A program made the translations under genes and the position numbers. 64,000 nt of DNA from Oceanisphaera arctica (GTDB lineage: Bacteria; Pseudomonadota; Gammaproteobacteria; Enterobacterales; Aeromonadaceae): the NCBI RefSeq assembly GCF_002936955.1, contig NZ_MPZM01000003.1:62001-126000 (forward strand). The letters are read 5' to 3'. Every line of letters starts with the position of its first letter. The stretch's first letter is position 1. Shown here piece by piece: positions 44,676 through 54,434 of the stretch. The notes under the pieces were generated by a model, which was given only the letters and a program-made list of their open reading frames with translations, was not told where the DNA came from and searched no databases.

Positions 44676-46205
44676 TCAGGCGGGTTGCAGTACCTTGGTA
44701 AACAGGGTTTCGTTGTTGAGATCCTTGAGGGTAACGGTCATGGCCCGGCTTTGGGCGTCGATGTCCACCTGACCAAAGAACTGCAGGCCGGCCAGGGGCG
44801 ACAGGTTTTGTGTGGCGGGTGACTTCTCGTACACCACCTGCAGGCCAAAGGTATCGTCTGGTTTGCCGGGGCCGAAGCTGCCGGCATTCAGCGGGCCCGA
44901 CACAAATTCCCAGAACGGCGCAAAGTCATTAAAGCTGGCCTTGTCCGGGTCATAATAGTGTGCCGCGGTGTAGTGCACGTCGGCGGTAAACCACACCAGG
45001 TTCTTAATGCCGGCGTCTTTAATGCCCTTGAGCAGCCGGGCAATTTCCAGCTCCCTGCCCTTTGCCGGGCCGTGGTCACCGTTGGCCACCGCCTCCCATT
45101 TGGTATCACCGTCGGCTACCTGCAGCCCCAGCGGCATGTCGCAGAACACCGCCTTCCAGGTGGCGGTTGAGGCTTTCAGTTGCGCCAGCAGCCAGTCCAC
45201 CTGGGTTGTTCCCAGAATGGCGGTGTCTGTGCCCGGCTCTGTTTGCAGGTTTTCAGTGTTGGGGCCACGGTAAGAGCGCATGTCGAGCACAAAGCGGTCC
45301 AGCAGCGGGCCGAACGGCAGGCTGCGATAGACTTGTTCACTGCCTTCGGGGCCGCTGCGGCGAATGGGCGCATAGTCGAAAAAAGCCCGGGTGGCGCGGG
45401 CCTGTAACAGGGTGGTGCTTTTCACCTGGTAGCGGGCATCGCCGGTGAGGTCTTTTGAGGCGGAATAGTTGTTCACCACTTCGTGATCGTCCCACTGCCA
45501 TATCTGGGCCACCCGGCTGTTGAACAGCCGCACGTTCTCGTCCATCAGGTTATAGCGATAGCGGCCACGGAACTCGTTGAGGGTTTCGGCCACCTTGCTG
45601 ACCTCGGGCGTGACCAGATTTTTCCACACCTTGCCCTCTTCCACCTCGATGCGCTCGGGAATGGGGCCATCGGCATAGATGGTGTCGCCGCTGTGAACGA
45701 AAAAGTCGGGCTCCTGCTCGGCCATGGTGCGGTAAATTTTCATGCCGCCCACTTCCGGGTTAATACCAAACCCCTGCCCGGCGGTATCACCGGACCAGAG
45801 AAAGCGCACCGGGCCAACGGCGATGGGCGCCGTCATAAAACTGCCGCTCACCCACTCGGATAACTCGCCATTACCGGCATCGCTGTAGCCTACCCGCACA
45901 TGAATGCGACGACCGGCGGGCAGGCCGGTCAGCTCTACCCGGCTGGTGAAATCGCTGGGCGACAAGGCCCAGGGTCCGCGCACCCGCCTGGGCTTGGCAA
46001 AGCGGTTGTCGGTGTCCCACTCCACCCACATACGGGCCGGGCGATCGCTGCGGCCCCACACTATGGCGCTGTTGGCGAGCACATCGCCAACCTGAATGCC
46101 GCTTTTCTGCTGCGGCCGGCCGCTGGCCGCCATGGCCGGCGTTTTGCTCAGCAGCAGACCCCCGCCCAGTACCGCCATACCCTGAAGAAAGTCGCGTCGT
46201 TTCAT
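44676..46205 (-). CDS. phoD: Alkaline phosphatase D family protein (PhoD-like)
   Basis: The ATG at 46205 (MKRRDFLQGMAVLGGGLLLS) gives 509 residues and starts with a twin-arginine signal (RRDFLQG), so the folded enzyme is exported by Tat. The PhoD core has WSGDTAGQGFGINPEVGG, DFFVHSGDTIYADGP, QIWQWDDHEVVNNYS and the metal-binding FTADVHYTAAHYYDP. PhoD enzymes are calcium/iron phosphomonoesterases or phosphodiesterases. No Pho box was noticed. It flanks the integron on the intI side. Confidence 0.92.
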   Translation of the reverse strand: MKRRDFLQGMAVLGGGLLLSKTPAMAASGRPQQKSGIQVGDVLANSAIVWGRSDRPARMWVEWDTDNRFAKPRRVRGPWALSPSDFTSRVELTGLPAGRRIHVRVGYSDAGNGELSEWVSGSFMTAPIAVGPVRFLWSGDTAGQGFGINPEVGGMKIYRTMAEQEPDFFVHSGDTIYADGPIPERIEVEEGKVWKNLVTPEVSKVAETLNEFRGRYRYNLMDENVRLFNSRVAQIWQWDDHEVVNNYSASKDLTGDARYQVKSTTLLQARATRAFFDYAPIRRSGPEGSEQVYRSLPFGPLLDRFVLDMRSYRGPNTENLQTEPGTDTAILGTTQVDWLLAQLKASTATWKAVFCDMPLGLQVADGDTKWEAVANGDHGPAKGRELEIARLLKGIKDAGIKNLVWFTADVHYTAAHYYDPDKASFNDFAPFWEFVSGPLNAGSFGPGKPDDTFGLQVVYEKSPATQNLSPLAGLQFFGQVDIDAQSRAMTVTLKDLNNETLFTKVLQPA

Positions 46206-46810
46206 ATCATTCTCTGCTTCGATAACAAAAGAGCCACTGTAGAAGCCAAAGATGAACATCGGGTAAAGATTCGATGACGAATTGAAGACAATGAATTGAA
46301 GCTAGCCATGAGCCGAATGTAGGGAGTGATCGGCTCTGCTCACCTCACTCCTGCAGCAGCAGGCACAAACGCCTATGCAGGACCACTTTAGTGGGGCAAA
46401 TAAATCTTCAAACGCACACATCTCCCGACTGAAGTCGGGCCAAAAAGATAATTCTGACCTGCCTGCCGCCCTCTTGGTCGAATAAATTCGACCCTACGAA
46501 AAACGACGATACCTAAGCTCCGTAGGCGCCAACTGAAGTGGCGGCTATCGGGACACCCAATACAGTAACCCCTCCCCTTGCGTTTCACCTCGCTGTTATC
46601 CCGGTGATATCGAGGCTAAGGGGAGGGAGCAAAAAAACACAAATGCGCACATGCATGCATTATGTAAAATAAAGGCGATATATCTCCTTTGAAACCTCAC
46701 TTAATGTGAAGAGCAAAACCTCCAAGAGTAAAAACCTACCTACCGATATTTGCCCTGCAAAGCCAAACTGTTGCGCCGGGCCTTGCCGACTGCTACATTC
46801 AAATACTTCA
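46206..46810. other. 605-bp intergenic region with small hairpins
   Basis: It holds several short stems of 4-6 bp with TGAA/TTTA-type loops (CCACTTTAGTGGGG, GACTGAAGTCGGG, AACTGAAGTGGCGG) and a longer inverted pair CCCCTCCCCTT/AAGGGGAGGG (46568-46628). No gene is seen. Similar hairpins occur at 54335-54390 and 59740-59775. Confidence 0.5.
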
Positions 46811-46830
46811 TTTGTATGTTGGCATAATAT
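46811..46830 (+). promoter_or_regulatory. Ter-like sequence before tus
   Basis: TTTGTATGTTGGCATAATAT shares the eight bases GTATGTTG with E. coli TerB, including the G equivalent to the lock position G6, but not the TAAC that follows. It ends one base before the tus ATG. In E. coli TerB overlaps the tus promoter. Confidence 0.4.
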
Positions 46831-46831
46831 T

Positions 46832-47737
46832 ATGTTTACTCCTGCGGCCCGACTGCGTCATACCTTTTGTGAACTCGAATCCGCCATGGCGGCCTTGTCT
46901 GGTCTGATCACACAGGCGGCCGACGCGGTGCCGGTCAACGCCTGCTGCTTCCCCCTGCCCGATGTGGCCAGCGGCAACGAGCACGAGCCGGTCACGCAAA
47001 TCGAAGTGTCCCGGCTCGACGATGCGGCGGCAATAACGGCCGCGCTCGACGGTTATCGTCAGTGGTATATCCGACCCGGCTGCTCAACCAAGGCCAGCTT
47101 TCGCCTGCCGGGTTATCTGGTGCTGCCAACGGCCCTCAAGCCGGAACTGCAGGCGCTGACCGAAGACATCAACCGGCTCAAGGGAGAGTTTCGGGCGCAA
47201 GTGCAGGAGGCCGAGGGGCGCGACAAGAAGTTTGCCCTGGTGCACGACACCCTGCCCGGCCTCATTACCCTGCAGGTTTACCGCCATCTGGTGCTGCTGC
47301 CGCATTCTGTGTCGCGGCTGGGCTTTACCTGGGCCAACAAGCAGATCATCCAGAAAATAGATAAAGACAAACTCGTCAAGCAGCTCAGCGACGCCCGACT
47401 CTCCCCCCCGCCGTTGACGGATGCCGAAACCTGGATCCAGTGTGTCGACCGGGAAATCTACGACGTGAAGCGGCTGCCGCCTGGCGTCGAGCTGCGCCTG
47501 CGTCGACCGGTCAAGACCCATCCCATGGTCAATGTACGCTGGAGCGAAGAGCTCACCCCGCGCCAGCAACAGGTCAAGGCACACCTGCCGCTGCTGCTAT
47601 GCCAGGACGAGCTGCCGGCGGTCACCGCGCTCGGTAACTACCCGCCCTCCACTACCCGCAAGCGCCGGGCCGCTCGCATCACCGACGAGCCGCTGATCCC
47701 CCGCCTGCATATCTATCCTTATCGGCCGGAGTCTTGA
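46832..47737 (+). CDS. tus: DNA replication terminus site-binding protein Tus
   Basis: 301 residues from ATG at 46832 (MFTPAARLRHTFCELESAMA). The match to E. coli Tus is clear in HDTLPGLITLQVYRHL, RLGFTWANKQIIQKIDKDKL, KLRIKRPVK-like LRLRRPVKTHPMVNVRW and the C-terminal LIPRLHIYPYR. Tus binds Ter sites and blocks replication forks coming from one side. It suggests that the chromosome uses Ter sites, and that this region may lie nearer the terminus, though tus is not always placed there. It is a single gene with a Ter-like sequence at its start. Confidence 0.9.
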   Translation: MFTPAARLRHTFCELESAMAALSGLITQAADAVPVNACCFPLPDVASGNEHEPVTQIEVSRLDDAAAITAALDGYRQWYIRPGCSTKASFRLPGYLVLPTALKPELQALTEDINRLKGEFRAQVQEAEGRDKKFALVHDTLPGLITLQVYRHLVLLPHSVSRLGFTWANKQIIQKIDKDKLVKQLSDARLSPPPLTDAETWIQCVDREIYDVKRLPPGVELRLRRPVKTHPMVNVRWSEELTPRQQQVKAHLPLLLCQDELPAVTALGNYPPSTTRKRRAARITDEPLIPRLHIYPYRPES

Positions 47738-47947
47738 TACGCATTCAGTGAATCCCAGCCCTGAGAACCCCACCCTTATGTCTGTGGTGCCGTAGCCAAA
47801 GGGGAGCAGTGCATTGGGATTCGTTCCTCATACATCCTACAGGGTACGGAACCGTGGTGTTTAGCGGGATATGCCGACTGATGGTATCTACCAGCAGGGT
47901 GGGTCGATTGAAATCTCCCCTATGAATCAGATGCTTATCTGTGATCC

Positions 47948-47975
47948 AGGCGCCATCTATCGGCGCCGGTTTTTG
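47948..47975 (+). terminator. Probable terminator after tus
   Basis: GGCGCC, loop ATCTATC, GGCGCC is followed by GGTTTTTG. It is 210 bp from the tus stop, so it may also act on a short upstream transcript. The 200 bp between hold no gene I can support. Confidence 0.6.
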
Positions 47976-47994
47976 CATGATAATCATTATCATG
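47976..47994. promoter_or_regulatory. Fur box
   Basis: CATGATAATCATTATCATG is a perfect 19-bp palindrome with the GATAAT/ATTATC arms of the Fur consensus. It is 38 bp before the MFS gene. Confidence 0.85.
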
Positions 47995-48031
47995 TTTAAA
48001 TCGCCTCCCCTGACTATATCTGGATCAATCC

Positions 48032-49234
48032 ATGGGTCTGCCCCTTTCATTGTTGCTGTTGCTGGCCTGCCTCGCCGGCCTCACCCCCCTGGCCATAGAC
48101 ATGTATCTGCCCAGCCTGCCGACCATAGCGCACGACTTTGGCGTGCCAGTGGCGCAGGCTCAGCTCACCATCAGCGTGTTTCTGGCGGGCTTTGCAGGGG
48201 GACAGCTGTTTTACGGCCCCCTGGCCGATGCGGTAGGCCGCAAGCCGGTGATGATCGGAGGGCTGCTGCTGTTCACCCTGGCAAGCCTGGGTTGTGCCAA
48301 CGCCGATGATATCGAAACACTAATGGCCTTTCGTCTGCTGCAGGCCATCGGCGGCGCGGCGGGATCCGTGGTGCTTAACGCCCTGCTAAGGGACATGTTC
48401 GAGCGGGACATGTTCGCCAAGGTAATGTCGATGGTAATACTCGTGATGACCCTGGCTCCGCTGCTCGCTCCCCTGCTGGGCGGCTATCTGCTGCTGGTCG
48501 CGAGCTGGCACAGCATCTTTGTTCTGCTCGCCGCCATCGGCCTGGCGGTAACGGTGGCGCTGGCCCTCAAGATACCCGAAACTCTCAAGCCCGAGCTGCG
48601 CCAGCCCTTTCGCTTGTTGCCGGTATTACACAACTACGCCAAGGTACTTCGCCACCGGGCTGCACAGGGCTATATACTGTGCGGCGCCCTCACCACCGCC
48701 TCCATGTTCTCCTTTATCTCCGGCTCGCCGCTGGTGTATATCGAGCTGTTCGACGTGCCGGCCCAACACTACGGCCTGCTGTTCGGCATGAATATTCTGC
48801 TGATGATGGTGCTCAGCTTCGCCAACAGCCGCCTGGTCAAAACCCTGGGCAGTGATCGCCTGCTCAGAATCGGTCTCACCCTGGCGGCCATTGCCGCCAT
48901 CGGCCTTATCTTCAACGCCAGCACCGGCTTTGGCGGCCTTTGGGGCATAGCCCTGCCGGTCACGTTGCTGATCGCCCAGGTAAGTCTGATCGGCGCCAAT
49001 GCCATGGCCGGCCTGCTCAGTCATTTTCCCGAGACAGCCGGCACCGCCTCCGCCCTGGCGGGCACCTGCCGCTTCGGCCTTGGGGCCGTGGCCACCTTCG
49101 CGGTCAACGCCAGTCATGTGTCCTCGGCGCTGCCCATGGCAACGGTAATGACGCTCTGTACCTGGGTGGCGCTTGGCAGTTACTGGCTGCTGGTGCACCC
49201 AGCTCTGAAAAGGTCAGTCCAGATACCACAGTAA
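48032..49234 (+). CDS. MFS exporter, Bcr/CflA family, under a Fur box
   Basis: A 400-residue transporter with twelve hydrophobic spans. LAIDMYLPSLPTIAHDFGVP and GQLFYGPLADAVGRKPVMIG are the Bcr/CflA signatures; LQAIGGAAGSVVLNALLRD is motif C region. Members export drugs such as bicyclomycin or endogenous metabolites. The strong Fur box upstream means iron starvation should induce it, so its native cargo may be a siderophore, a siderophore precursor or another iron-linked compound; this is inference. No siderophore synthesis genes are near. Confidence 0.92.
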   Translation: MGLPLSLLLLLACLAGLTPLAIDMYLPSLPTIAHDFGVPVAQAQLTISVFLAGFAGGQLFYGPLADAVGRKPVMIGGLLLFTLASLGCANADDIETLMAFRLLQAIGGAAGSVVLNALLRDMFERDMFAKVMSMVILVMTLAPLLAPLLGGYLLLVASWHSIFVLLAAIGLAVTVALALKIPETLKPELRQPFRLLPVLHNYAKVLRHRAAQGYILCGALTTASMFSFISGSPLVYIELFDVPAQHYGLLFGMNILLMMVLSFANSRLVKTLGSDRLLRIGLTLAAIAAIGLIFNASTGFGGLWGIALPVTLLIAQVSLIGANAMAGLLSHFPETAGTASALAGTCRFGLGAVATFAVNASHVSSALPMATVMTLCTWVALGSYWLLVHPALKRSVQIPQ

Positions 49235-49329
49235 AAGCCGTTTTTTAATGAGGGCACAGATGATATAACTAGGGGCTGTCGCCCTCTGCGACCCGAAGAC
49301 ACTCTTTACTACAAGGATTTAACAAGACT

Positions 49330-50520
49330 ATGTTTGAGAAGGTCACTGCTGCACCGGCCGACCCCATCCTGGGCCTGACCGATGCTTTCCGCAAAGATCC
49401 CCGTACCGACAAAATCAACCTGGGCGTGGGCATCTATAAAGACGAAGCCGGCCAGACTCCGGTACTGCGCTGCGTTAAAAAAGCCGAAGCCCGCCTGGTG
49501 CAAGAGCAAACCACCAAAAACTATCTCAGCATAGAAGGCATCGAGGCCTATGGCCGCGTGGTGCAACAACTGCTGTTCGGTGCAGACTCTTCCATTATTG
49601 CCAGCCAGCGTGCCCGCACCGCCCAGGCGCCGGGTGGCACAGGTGCCCTGCGCATTGCCGGTGAGTTTATCGCCCGCCAGCTCGAGACCAACACCATCTG
49701 GATCTCCAACCCCACCTGGGCCAACCACAGAGCCGTGTTTACCGCTGCCGGTCTGGAAGTGAAAGAGTACGGCTACTATAACGCCGATGCCAAGGATCTG
49801 GACTTTGACGCCATGCTGGCCGATCTGGCCCATGCCAAAGCGGGTGACGTGGTACTGCTGCACGGCTGCTGCCACAACCCGACCGGTATCGACCCTACCG
49901 AAGCCCAGTGGGAACAACTGGCCAAGCTGTCTGCCGAGAAAGGCTGGCTGCCGCTGTTCGACTTCGCCTACCAGGGTTTTGCCAAGGGAATCGAAGAAGA
50001 CGCCTACGGCCTGCGGGTGTTTGCCGAGCACAATATCGAGCTTCTGATTGCCAGCTCCTTCTCCAAGAACTTCGGCCTGTACAACGAGCGCGTGGGTGCC
50101 TTCACCCTGGTTGCCAAAGACGTGGATACCGCCAACACCTCGTTCAGCCAGGTGAAAGGCATTATCCGCGCCAACTACTCCAACCCGCCCTCTCACGGTG
50201 CCAACGTCGTAGCCATCATCGCCAACGATCCCGAGCTGTATCAGGACTGGCTGGCAGAGCTGGCCGAAATGCGCGACCGCATTCAGGAAATGCGCACCCT
50301 GTTCGTAGAGAAGTTGTCCAGCCGCGGCGTGAACAAGGACTTCAGCTTTATTGCCCGTCAGAACGGCATGTTCTCTTTCTCCGGTCTGAACAAGGAGCAA
50401 GTTGCCCGCCTGAAGGACGAATTCGGCATCTACATCGTCGGCTCCGGCCGCATCAGCGTGGCCGGCATCACCAAGTCGAACATCGACGCCCTGTGTGACG
50501 CCCTGGCTGCCATTGTTTAA
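49330..50520 (+). CDS. aspC: Aspartate/aromatic aminotransferase
   Basis: 396 residues, class I PLP aminotransferase of the AspC/TyrB group. Features: [40 protein letters not shown], and the PLP lysine in [20 protein letters not shown]. The C-terminal arginine region is [15 protein letters not shown]. It interconverts aspartate/oxaloacetate or aromatic amino acids with glutamate. It is a single-gene unit with a terminator at 50553. Confidence 0.94.
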   Translation: MFEKVTAAPADPILGLTDAFRKDPRTDKINLGVGIYKDEAGQTPVLRCVKKAEARLVQEQTTKNYLSIEGIEAYGRVVQQLLFGADSSIIASQRARTAQAPGGTGALRIAGEFIARQLETNTIWISNPTWANHRAVFTAAGLEVKEYGYYNADAKDLDFDAMLADLAHAKAGDVVLLHGCCHNPTGIDPTEAQWEQLAKLSAEKGWLPLFDFAYQGFAKGIEEDAYGLRVFAEHNIELLIASSFSKNFGLYNERVGAFTLVAKDVDTANTSFSQVKGIIRANYSNPPSHGANVVAIIANDPELYQDWLAELAEMRDRIQEMRTLFVEKLSSRGVNKDFSFIARQNGMFSFSGLNKEQVARLKDEFGIYIVGSGRISVAGITKSNIDALCDALAAIV

Positions 50521-50552
50521 TAGACCGATGGTTTGATAGCAAACGCAGACCC

Positions 50553-50579
50553 AAAGGCCCCGCATCGCGGGGCCTTTTT
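50553..50579 (+). terminator. Terminator of aspC
   Basis: AAAGGCCCCG, loop CAT, CGGGGCC is followed by TTTTT. Confidence 0.88.
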
Positions 50580-50696
50580 CGTTACGTTATCGTTGTGTAG
50601 CCATGCGCCACAAGTGACGGACGCCGCGATCCTTTGCTGGAGCAGGGTAGAAAACTGTCGTAGTATCAAGCACTCATTGGTAGCATTCTGGAGGCA

Positions 50697-52082
50697 TTGT
50701 CCTCATTGGCCGAACCCTCATTGCCTGAAGAAAACAGTACCATATCGGCATCAGTCGCTCATCGACACGCTCGGCCCACCGTGTCGCGGCGGCGCTTGCG
50801 TGTCTGCCACGAATGCGACCTGCTACTGGCGTTACCTTCACTTAAATCGGGTGAAAAAGCCGATTGTCCGCGCTGCGGCCATACTCTGGTTCGCCGTCAT
50901 GCCAATCCGGCCGAACGCAGCCTGGCCCTGGCCATTGCCACCCTGATCACCCTGGCGTTGTCGGTGGCCTTTCCCTTTATCAGCTTCGATATCAGCGGCA
51001 TCGGCAACCGCATCGAGCTGACCGAAACCGCCTCGACCCTCATTGGCCAGCATCAGCCACTGGTGGCCCTCTGCGTGCTGCTGACGGTGATAGTGCTGCC
51101 TGCCATCTATCTGCTGAGTCTGTCCTGGCTGTGCCTGGGGCTTATCTTGCAACACCCCCTGCCCCGCAGCCGACAGCTGGCCCGCACCCTGCGCCATGTG
51201 ACTCCCTGGATGATGGCGGATGTGTTCGTGATCGGCACCTTGGTCAGCCTTATCAAGATCATGGGCATGGCCCACGTCGAGCTGGGGCTGTCGTTCTGGT
51301 CCTTCTGTGCCTATGCGCTGCTGCTGCTGCTGACGACCCAGTCGGTGGACAGCGACTGGCTGTGGTTTTCGCTCGATAAAGAACCCCAGGCTCCCGCCGG
51401 TTCCAAAGTTGGCCTTGCCGCCGCCGAGCAGGGCCTCAGCGGTTGTCACACCTGCGGCCTGGTCAATCGTCTGCCGGAAAGCGGCAAGGGCCGCTGCCAG
51501 CGTTGCGACGAGCCGCTGCACCCTTATCACGCCGGTAATCAGGTAACCCTGGCCCTGCTGGCCGCCTCTGTGGTGATGTACCTGCCGGCCAACCTCTACC
51601 CCATCATGATCACCACCTCGCTCGGTGATACCACGCCTTCGACCATTATCGGTGGCGTGCTGCTGTTTCTCCAGGAGGGCGACTTTCCCATCGCCATGAT
51701 CATCTTTGTCGCCAGCGTGCTGGTGCCGGTCAGCAAGATGCTGGCCTTGCTGTGGCTCTGTTATGTGGTACACCAGAAACAGCGGCCCCTGAGCCAGATG
51801 AGCCGTATTCGCCTCTATCGTATTACCGAATTTATCGGCCGCTGGTCCATGGTGGACGTGTTCGTGGTCGCCATTCTGGTGGCCCTGATCCGTAACGGCT
51901 CCATCATGTCCATCGAGCCCGGTGCCGGTGCCCTGGCCTTTACCGCCGTGGTATTGCTGACCATGCTGGCGGCCATGATGTTTGACCCGCGCAGCATCTG
52001 GCAGGGCGCCAGTCCATCTGAACACGCAGACTTATCTTCTACCGGACCTCAGCGTCCATCCAAGGAATCATCTCATGTCTGA
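50697..52082 (+). CDS. pqiA: Paraquat-inducible protein A (PqiA)
   Basis: About 461 residues. Two zinc-ribbon-like pairs (CHECDLLLALPSLKSGEKAD followed by CPRCG; CHTCGLVNRLPESGKGRCQR followed by CD) each precede four membrane spans, the PqiA double module. It anchors PqiB in the inner membrane for lipid traffic across the periplasm. The start is uncertain: TTG at 50697 has GGAGG only two bases upstream, and TTG at 50706 has better spacing. It is the first gene of pqiABC; its stop overlaps pqiB by 8 bp. Confidence 0.92.
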   Translation: MSSLAEPSLPEENSTISASVAHRHARPTVSRRRLRVCHECDLLLALPSLKSGEKADCPRCGHTLVRRHANPAERSLALAIATLITLALSVAFPFISFDISGIGNRIELTETASTLIGQHQPLVALCVLLTVIVLPAIYLLSLSWLCLGLILQHPLPRSRQLARTLRHVTPWMMADVFVIGTLVSLIKIMGMAHVELGLSFWSFCAYALLLLLTTQSVDSDWLWFSLDKEPQAPAGSKVGLAAAEQGLSGCHTCGLVNRLPESGKGRCQRCDEPLHPYHAGNQVTLALLAASVVMYLPANLYPIMITTSLGDTTPSTIIGGVLLFLQEGDFPIAMIIFVASVLVPVSKMLALLWLCYVVHQKQRPLSQMSRIRLYRITEFIGRWSMVDVFVVAILVALIRNGSIMSIEPGAGALAFTAVVLLTMLAAMMFDPRSIWQGASPSEHADLSSTGPQRPSKESSHV

Positions 52083-53712
52083 CCCGCAGCGCGCCGAACG
52101 ACGGCCCCAGCGTTCCCTCTCTCCCATCTGGATTGTGCCTCTGGTGGCCCTGTTGATTGGCGCCTGGATGATTTACGATAACCTGAGCAAACTGGGCCCC
52201 TCTATCACCCTGATCATGGACAATGCCGAAGGCATAGAAGCCGGAAAAACCCTGATCAAGACCCGAAATGTGGAAGTGGGCCGGGTAGAAAAAGTCAGGC
52301 TGTCGGACGACCTTAATCATGCGGAAATCACCGCCCGCATGAGCCCTCAGGCAGAAGACATGCTCAACGAGGATACCCGGTTCTGGGTGGTCAAGCCCCG
52401 TATCGGCCGCGAGGGCGTCAGCGGCCTGGGCACAGTGCTGTCCGGTGCCTATATTCAGCTGTTGCCTGGAAGCAGCGAGATGTCGAAAGAAGTATTCGAC
52501 GTGCTGGAACAGCCGCCGGTGGCCCCACCCGACGCCGAAGGTCTGCGCATAAACCTGATAAGCCAGGTGGGTAATTCCATTTCCACCGGCGATCCTGTGA
52601 CCTATCAGGGGTATACGGTAGGCCGGGTAGAAGACAGCCATTTCGATCCGGACAAGCGGGAAATGCGACACCGGCTCTACATCCAGTCCCCCTACGAGGT
52701 ACTGGTCACCAGCACCACTCGTTTCTGGACCGCCTCCGGCGTGGATGTGCGGCTGGACTCCGAAGGGTTCAAGGTGAACGTTGCCTCGTTGGAATCACTG
52801 ATCGGTGGCGGCATCACCTTCGGCGTCCCCGAAAATGCCTCCATAGGCCGCCAGGCCAAGGAAGGCGCCAATTATGTGCTGTTCAACGATGAAGACAGCG
52901 CCAAGGAAGGCCGCTACGGCCAGTATCTGGAATATGTGATGCTGGTGGACGACACGGTACGCGGCCTGAGCCCCGGAGCCCCGGTGGAATATCGGGGGGT
53001 ACGTATCGGTACCGTGGTCAGCGTGCCCTGGAACTTTACCGCACCCCAGCCCGACTCGCTCAGCCGCTTCGCCATTCCGGTGCTGATCCGCATCGAACCC
53101 CAACGCTTTGACGACACCGAGCAGGACGTGGACACAGAGCAGTGGCAACAGCGACTGGAACGCATGTTTGACCATGGTCTGCGCGCCTCACTCAAGGCCG
53201 GCAACCTGCTCACCGGCGCCCTGTTCGTGGATCTCAACTTCTACAAAGAGGCGGTGCCCTTCCAACGCATGACCTTTGTGGAAAAACAGGTGTTTCCCAC
53301 CACCTCCGGCGGCTTCGCCCAGATTGAACAGAAGGTGTCCAACCTGCTGGACAAGCTGAACAACCTGCAGATTGAGCCGGTATTAAACACCCTCAACGAG
53401 ACCCTGGCCAGCACCCAGAAAACCATGGACAAGGTCAACGGCATTGCCGCCTCGGTGGATGCGCTGCTGGCGGATCCGGCCACCAGCCAGCTGCCGGACA
53501 ACGTGAACACGACCATGCGCCAGCTGCGTGATACCCTGCAGGGCTTTGCCCCCGACTCTCAGGGCTACAACGAGCTGACCCAGACCCTGTCGCGGCTGGA
53601 AAAACTGATGCGGGATCTGCAGCCGGTGGTCCGCACCCTGAGCGATCAGCCCAACGCCCTGATCTTTGACAAGAAACTCACCGAAGACCCACAACCGAGG
53701 GCCAGGAAATGA
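52075..53712 (+). CDS. pqiB: Intermembrane transport protein PqiB (MCE family)
   Basis: The ATG at 52075 with AAGGA upstream gives 545 residues, like E. coli PqiB. There is one N-terminal membrane span (LSPIWIVPLVALLIGAWMIY), then MCE repeats (GIEAGKTLIKTRNVEVGRVE; GNSISTGDPVTYQGYTVGRV; LSPGAPVEYRGVRIGTVVSV), and a C-terminal coiled coil that forms the periplasm-spanning needle. The pqi operon protects the envelope under stress. Confidence 0.95.
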   Translation: MSDPQRAERRPQRSLSPIWIVPLVALLIGAWMIYDNLSKLGPSITLIMDNAEGIEAGKTLIKTRNVEVGRVEKVRLSDDLNHAEITARMSPQAEDMLNEDTRFWVVKPRIGREGVSGLGTVLSGAYIQLLPGSSEMSKEVFDVLEQPPVAPPDAEGLRINLISQVGNSISTGDPVTYQGYTVGRVEDSHFDPDKREMRHRLYIQSPYEVLVTSTTRFWTASGVDVRLDSEGFKVNVASLESLIGGGITFGVPENASIGRQAKEGANYVLFNDEDSAKEGRYGQYLEYVMLVDDTVRGLSPGAPVEYRGVRIGTVVSVPWNFTAPQPDSLSRFAIPVLIRIEPQRFDDTEQDVDTEQWQQRLERMFDHGLRASLKAGNLLTGALFVDLNFYKEAVPFQRMTFVEKQVFPTTSGGFAQIEQKVSNLLDKLNNLQIEPVLNTLNETLASTQKTMDKVNGIAASVDALLADPATSQLPDNVNTTMRQLRDTLQGFAPDSQGYNELTQTLSRLEKLMRDLQPVVRTLSDQPNALIFDKKLTEDPQPRARK

Positions 53713-54332
53713 TAACAACTCCCCGCACCCGGCCGGCATTACTGCCCGGCCTGGTACTCAGCCTGCTGCTGGGCCCCTTACTGCTTGGCCTGAGCGGATG
53801 CGCCGGCAGCGATCCCGCTCCGTCCAGCTACCTGCTGCCGTCCACTGCACCGACAAAGCAATACCCGCATACCCTGGCCATTAGCGTGGCCCCGGTCGGC
53901 ATCGCCGGCCATCTGGACAGTGAGGGTATAGTGATGCAGTTAAACGACATCGAGGTGTATCAGGCGCGCCAGCACCTGTGGGCCGAAGATCTGGGCAAAC
54001 AGCTGCAACAACAACTGCAGCAACGGCTGACGCTCAGCCTGCCCCGCTCGCAGGTGGTGGGTAAAGGCCAGCCGATGTTAGGCGGCGTGCCGGTAAGGGA
54101 CATCAGAATTCAGGTGAGCCGCTTTCAGGGCCATCACGACGGCATGGCCCTGGCCGAGGGCCAATGGCAACTGCTGGATGGCAGCGGACGCCTGCTGAAA
54201 CAGGCCGGTTTTCGGGTTGAACAGCCGCTGACCGACGACGGCTATCCGGCCCTGGTTCGCACCCTCGCCGCCGCCTGGGAGCAAGTGGCTGATCAACTGG
54301 CCGCAGAGTTGAGCCTGCAACCCTCTTTGTAA
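53709..54332 (+). CDS. pqiC: PqiC outer-membrane lipoprotein
   Basis: 207 residues with lipobox LLGLSGC (signal MITTPRTRPALLPGLVLSLL) and the ABC-type auxiliary-lipoprotein domain (DIRIQVSRFQGHHDGMALAE). It overlaps pqiB by 4 bp. It sits in the outer membrane as the receiving partner of PqiB. Confidence 0.93.
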   Translation: MITTPRTRPALLPGLVLSLLLGPLLLGLSGCAGSDPAPSSYLLPSTAPTKQYPHTLAISVAPVGIAGHLDSEGIVMQLNDIEVYQARQHLWAEDLGKQLQQQLQQRLTLSLPRSQVVGKGQPMLGGVPVRDIRIQVSRFQGHHDGMALAEGQWQLLDGSGRLLKQAGFRVEQPLTDDGYPALVRTLAAAWEQVADQLAAELSLQPSL

Positions 54333-54334
54333 GC

Positions 54335-54395
54335 CCCACTTCAGTGGGGAAAACATGGCAACAGGCATCGCCCGGCTAAAGCCGAGCCCTGTTCG
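54335..54395. repeat. Short hairpins after pqiC
   Basis: CCCCACTTCAGTGGGG followed by CCGGCTAAAGCCGAG are small palindromes of the type also found at 46.4 and 59.7 kb. The first may end pqiABC transcription, though no strong T run follows. Confidence 0.5.
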
Positions 54396-54434
54396 AGCCA
54401 GATGATGTTTAACCCGATTGGCAAGGCTCGCTTG

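Noticed and set aside
47745-48050. 101-codon minus-strand frame before the MFS gene
   Set aside because: It spans the Fur box and the start of the MFS gene and resembles no protein I know.
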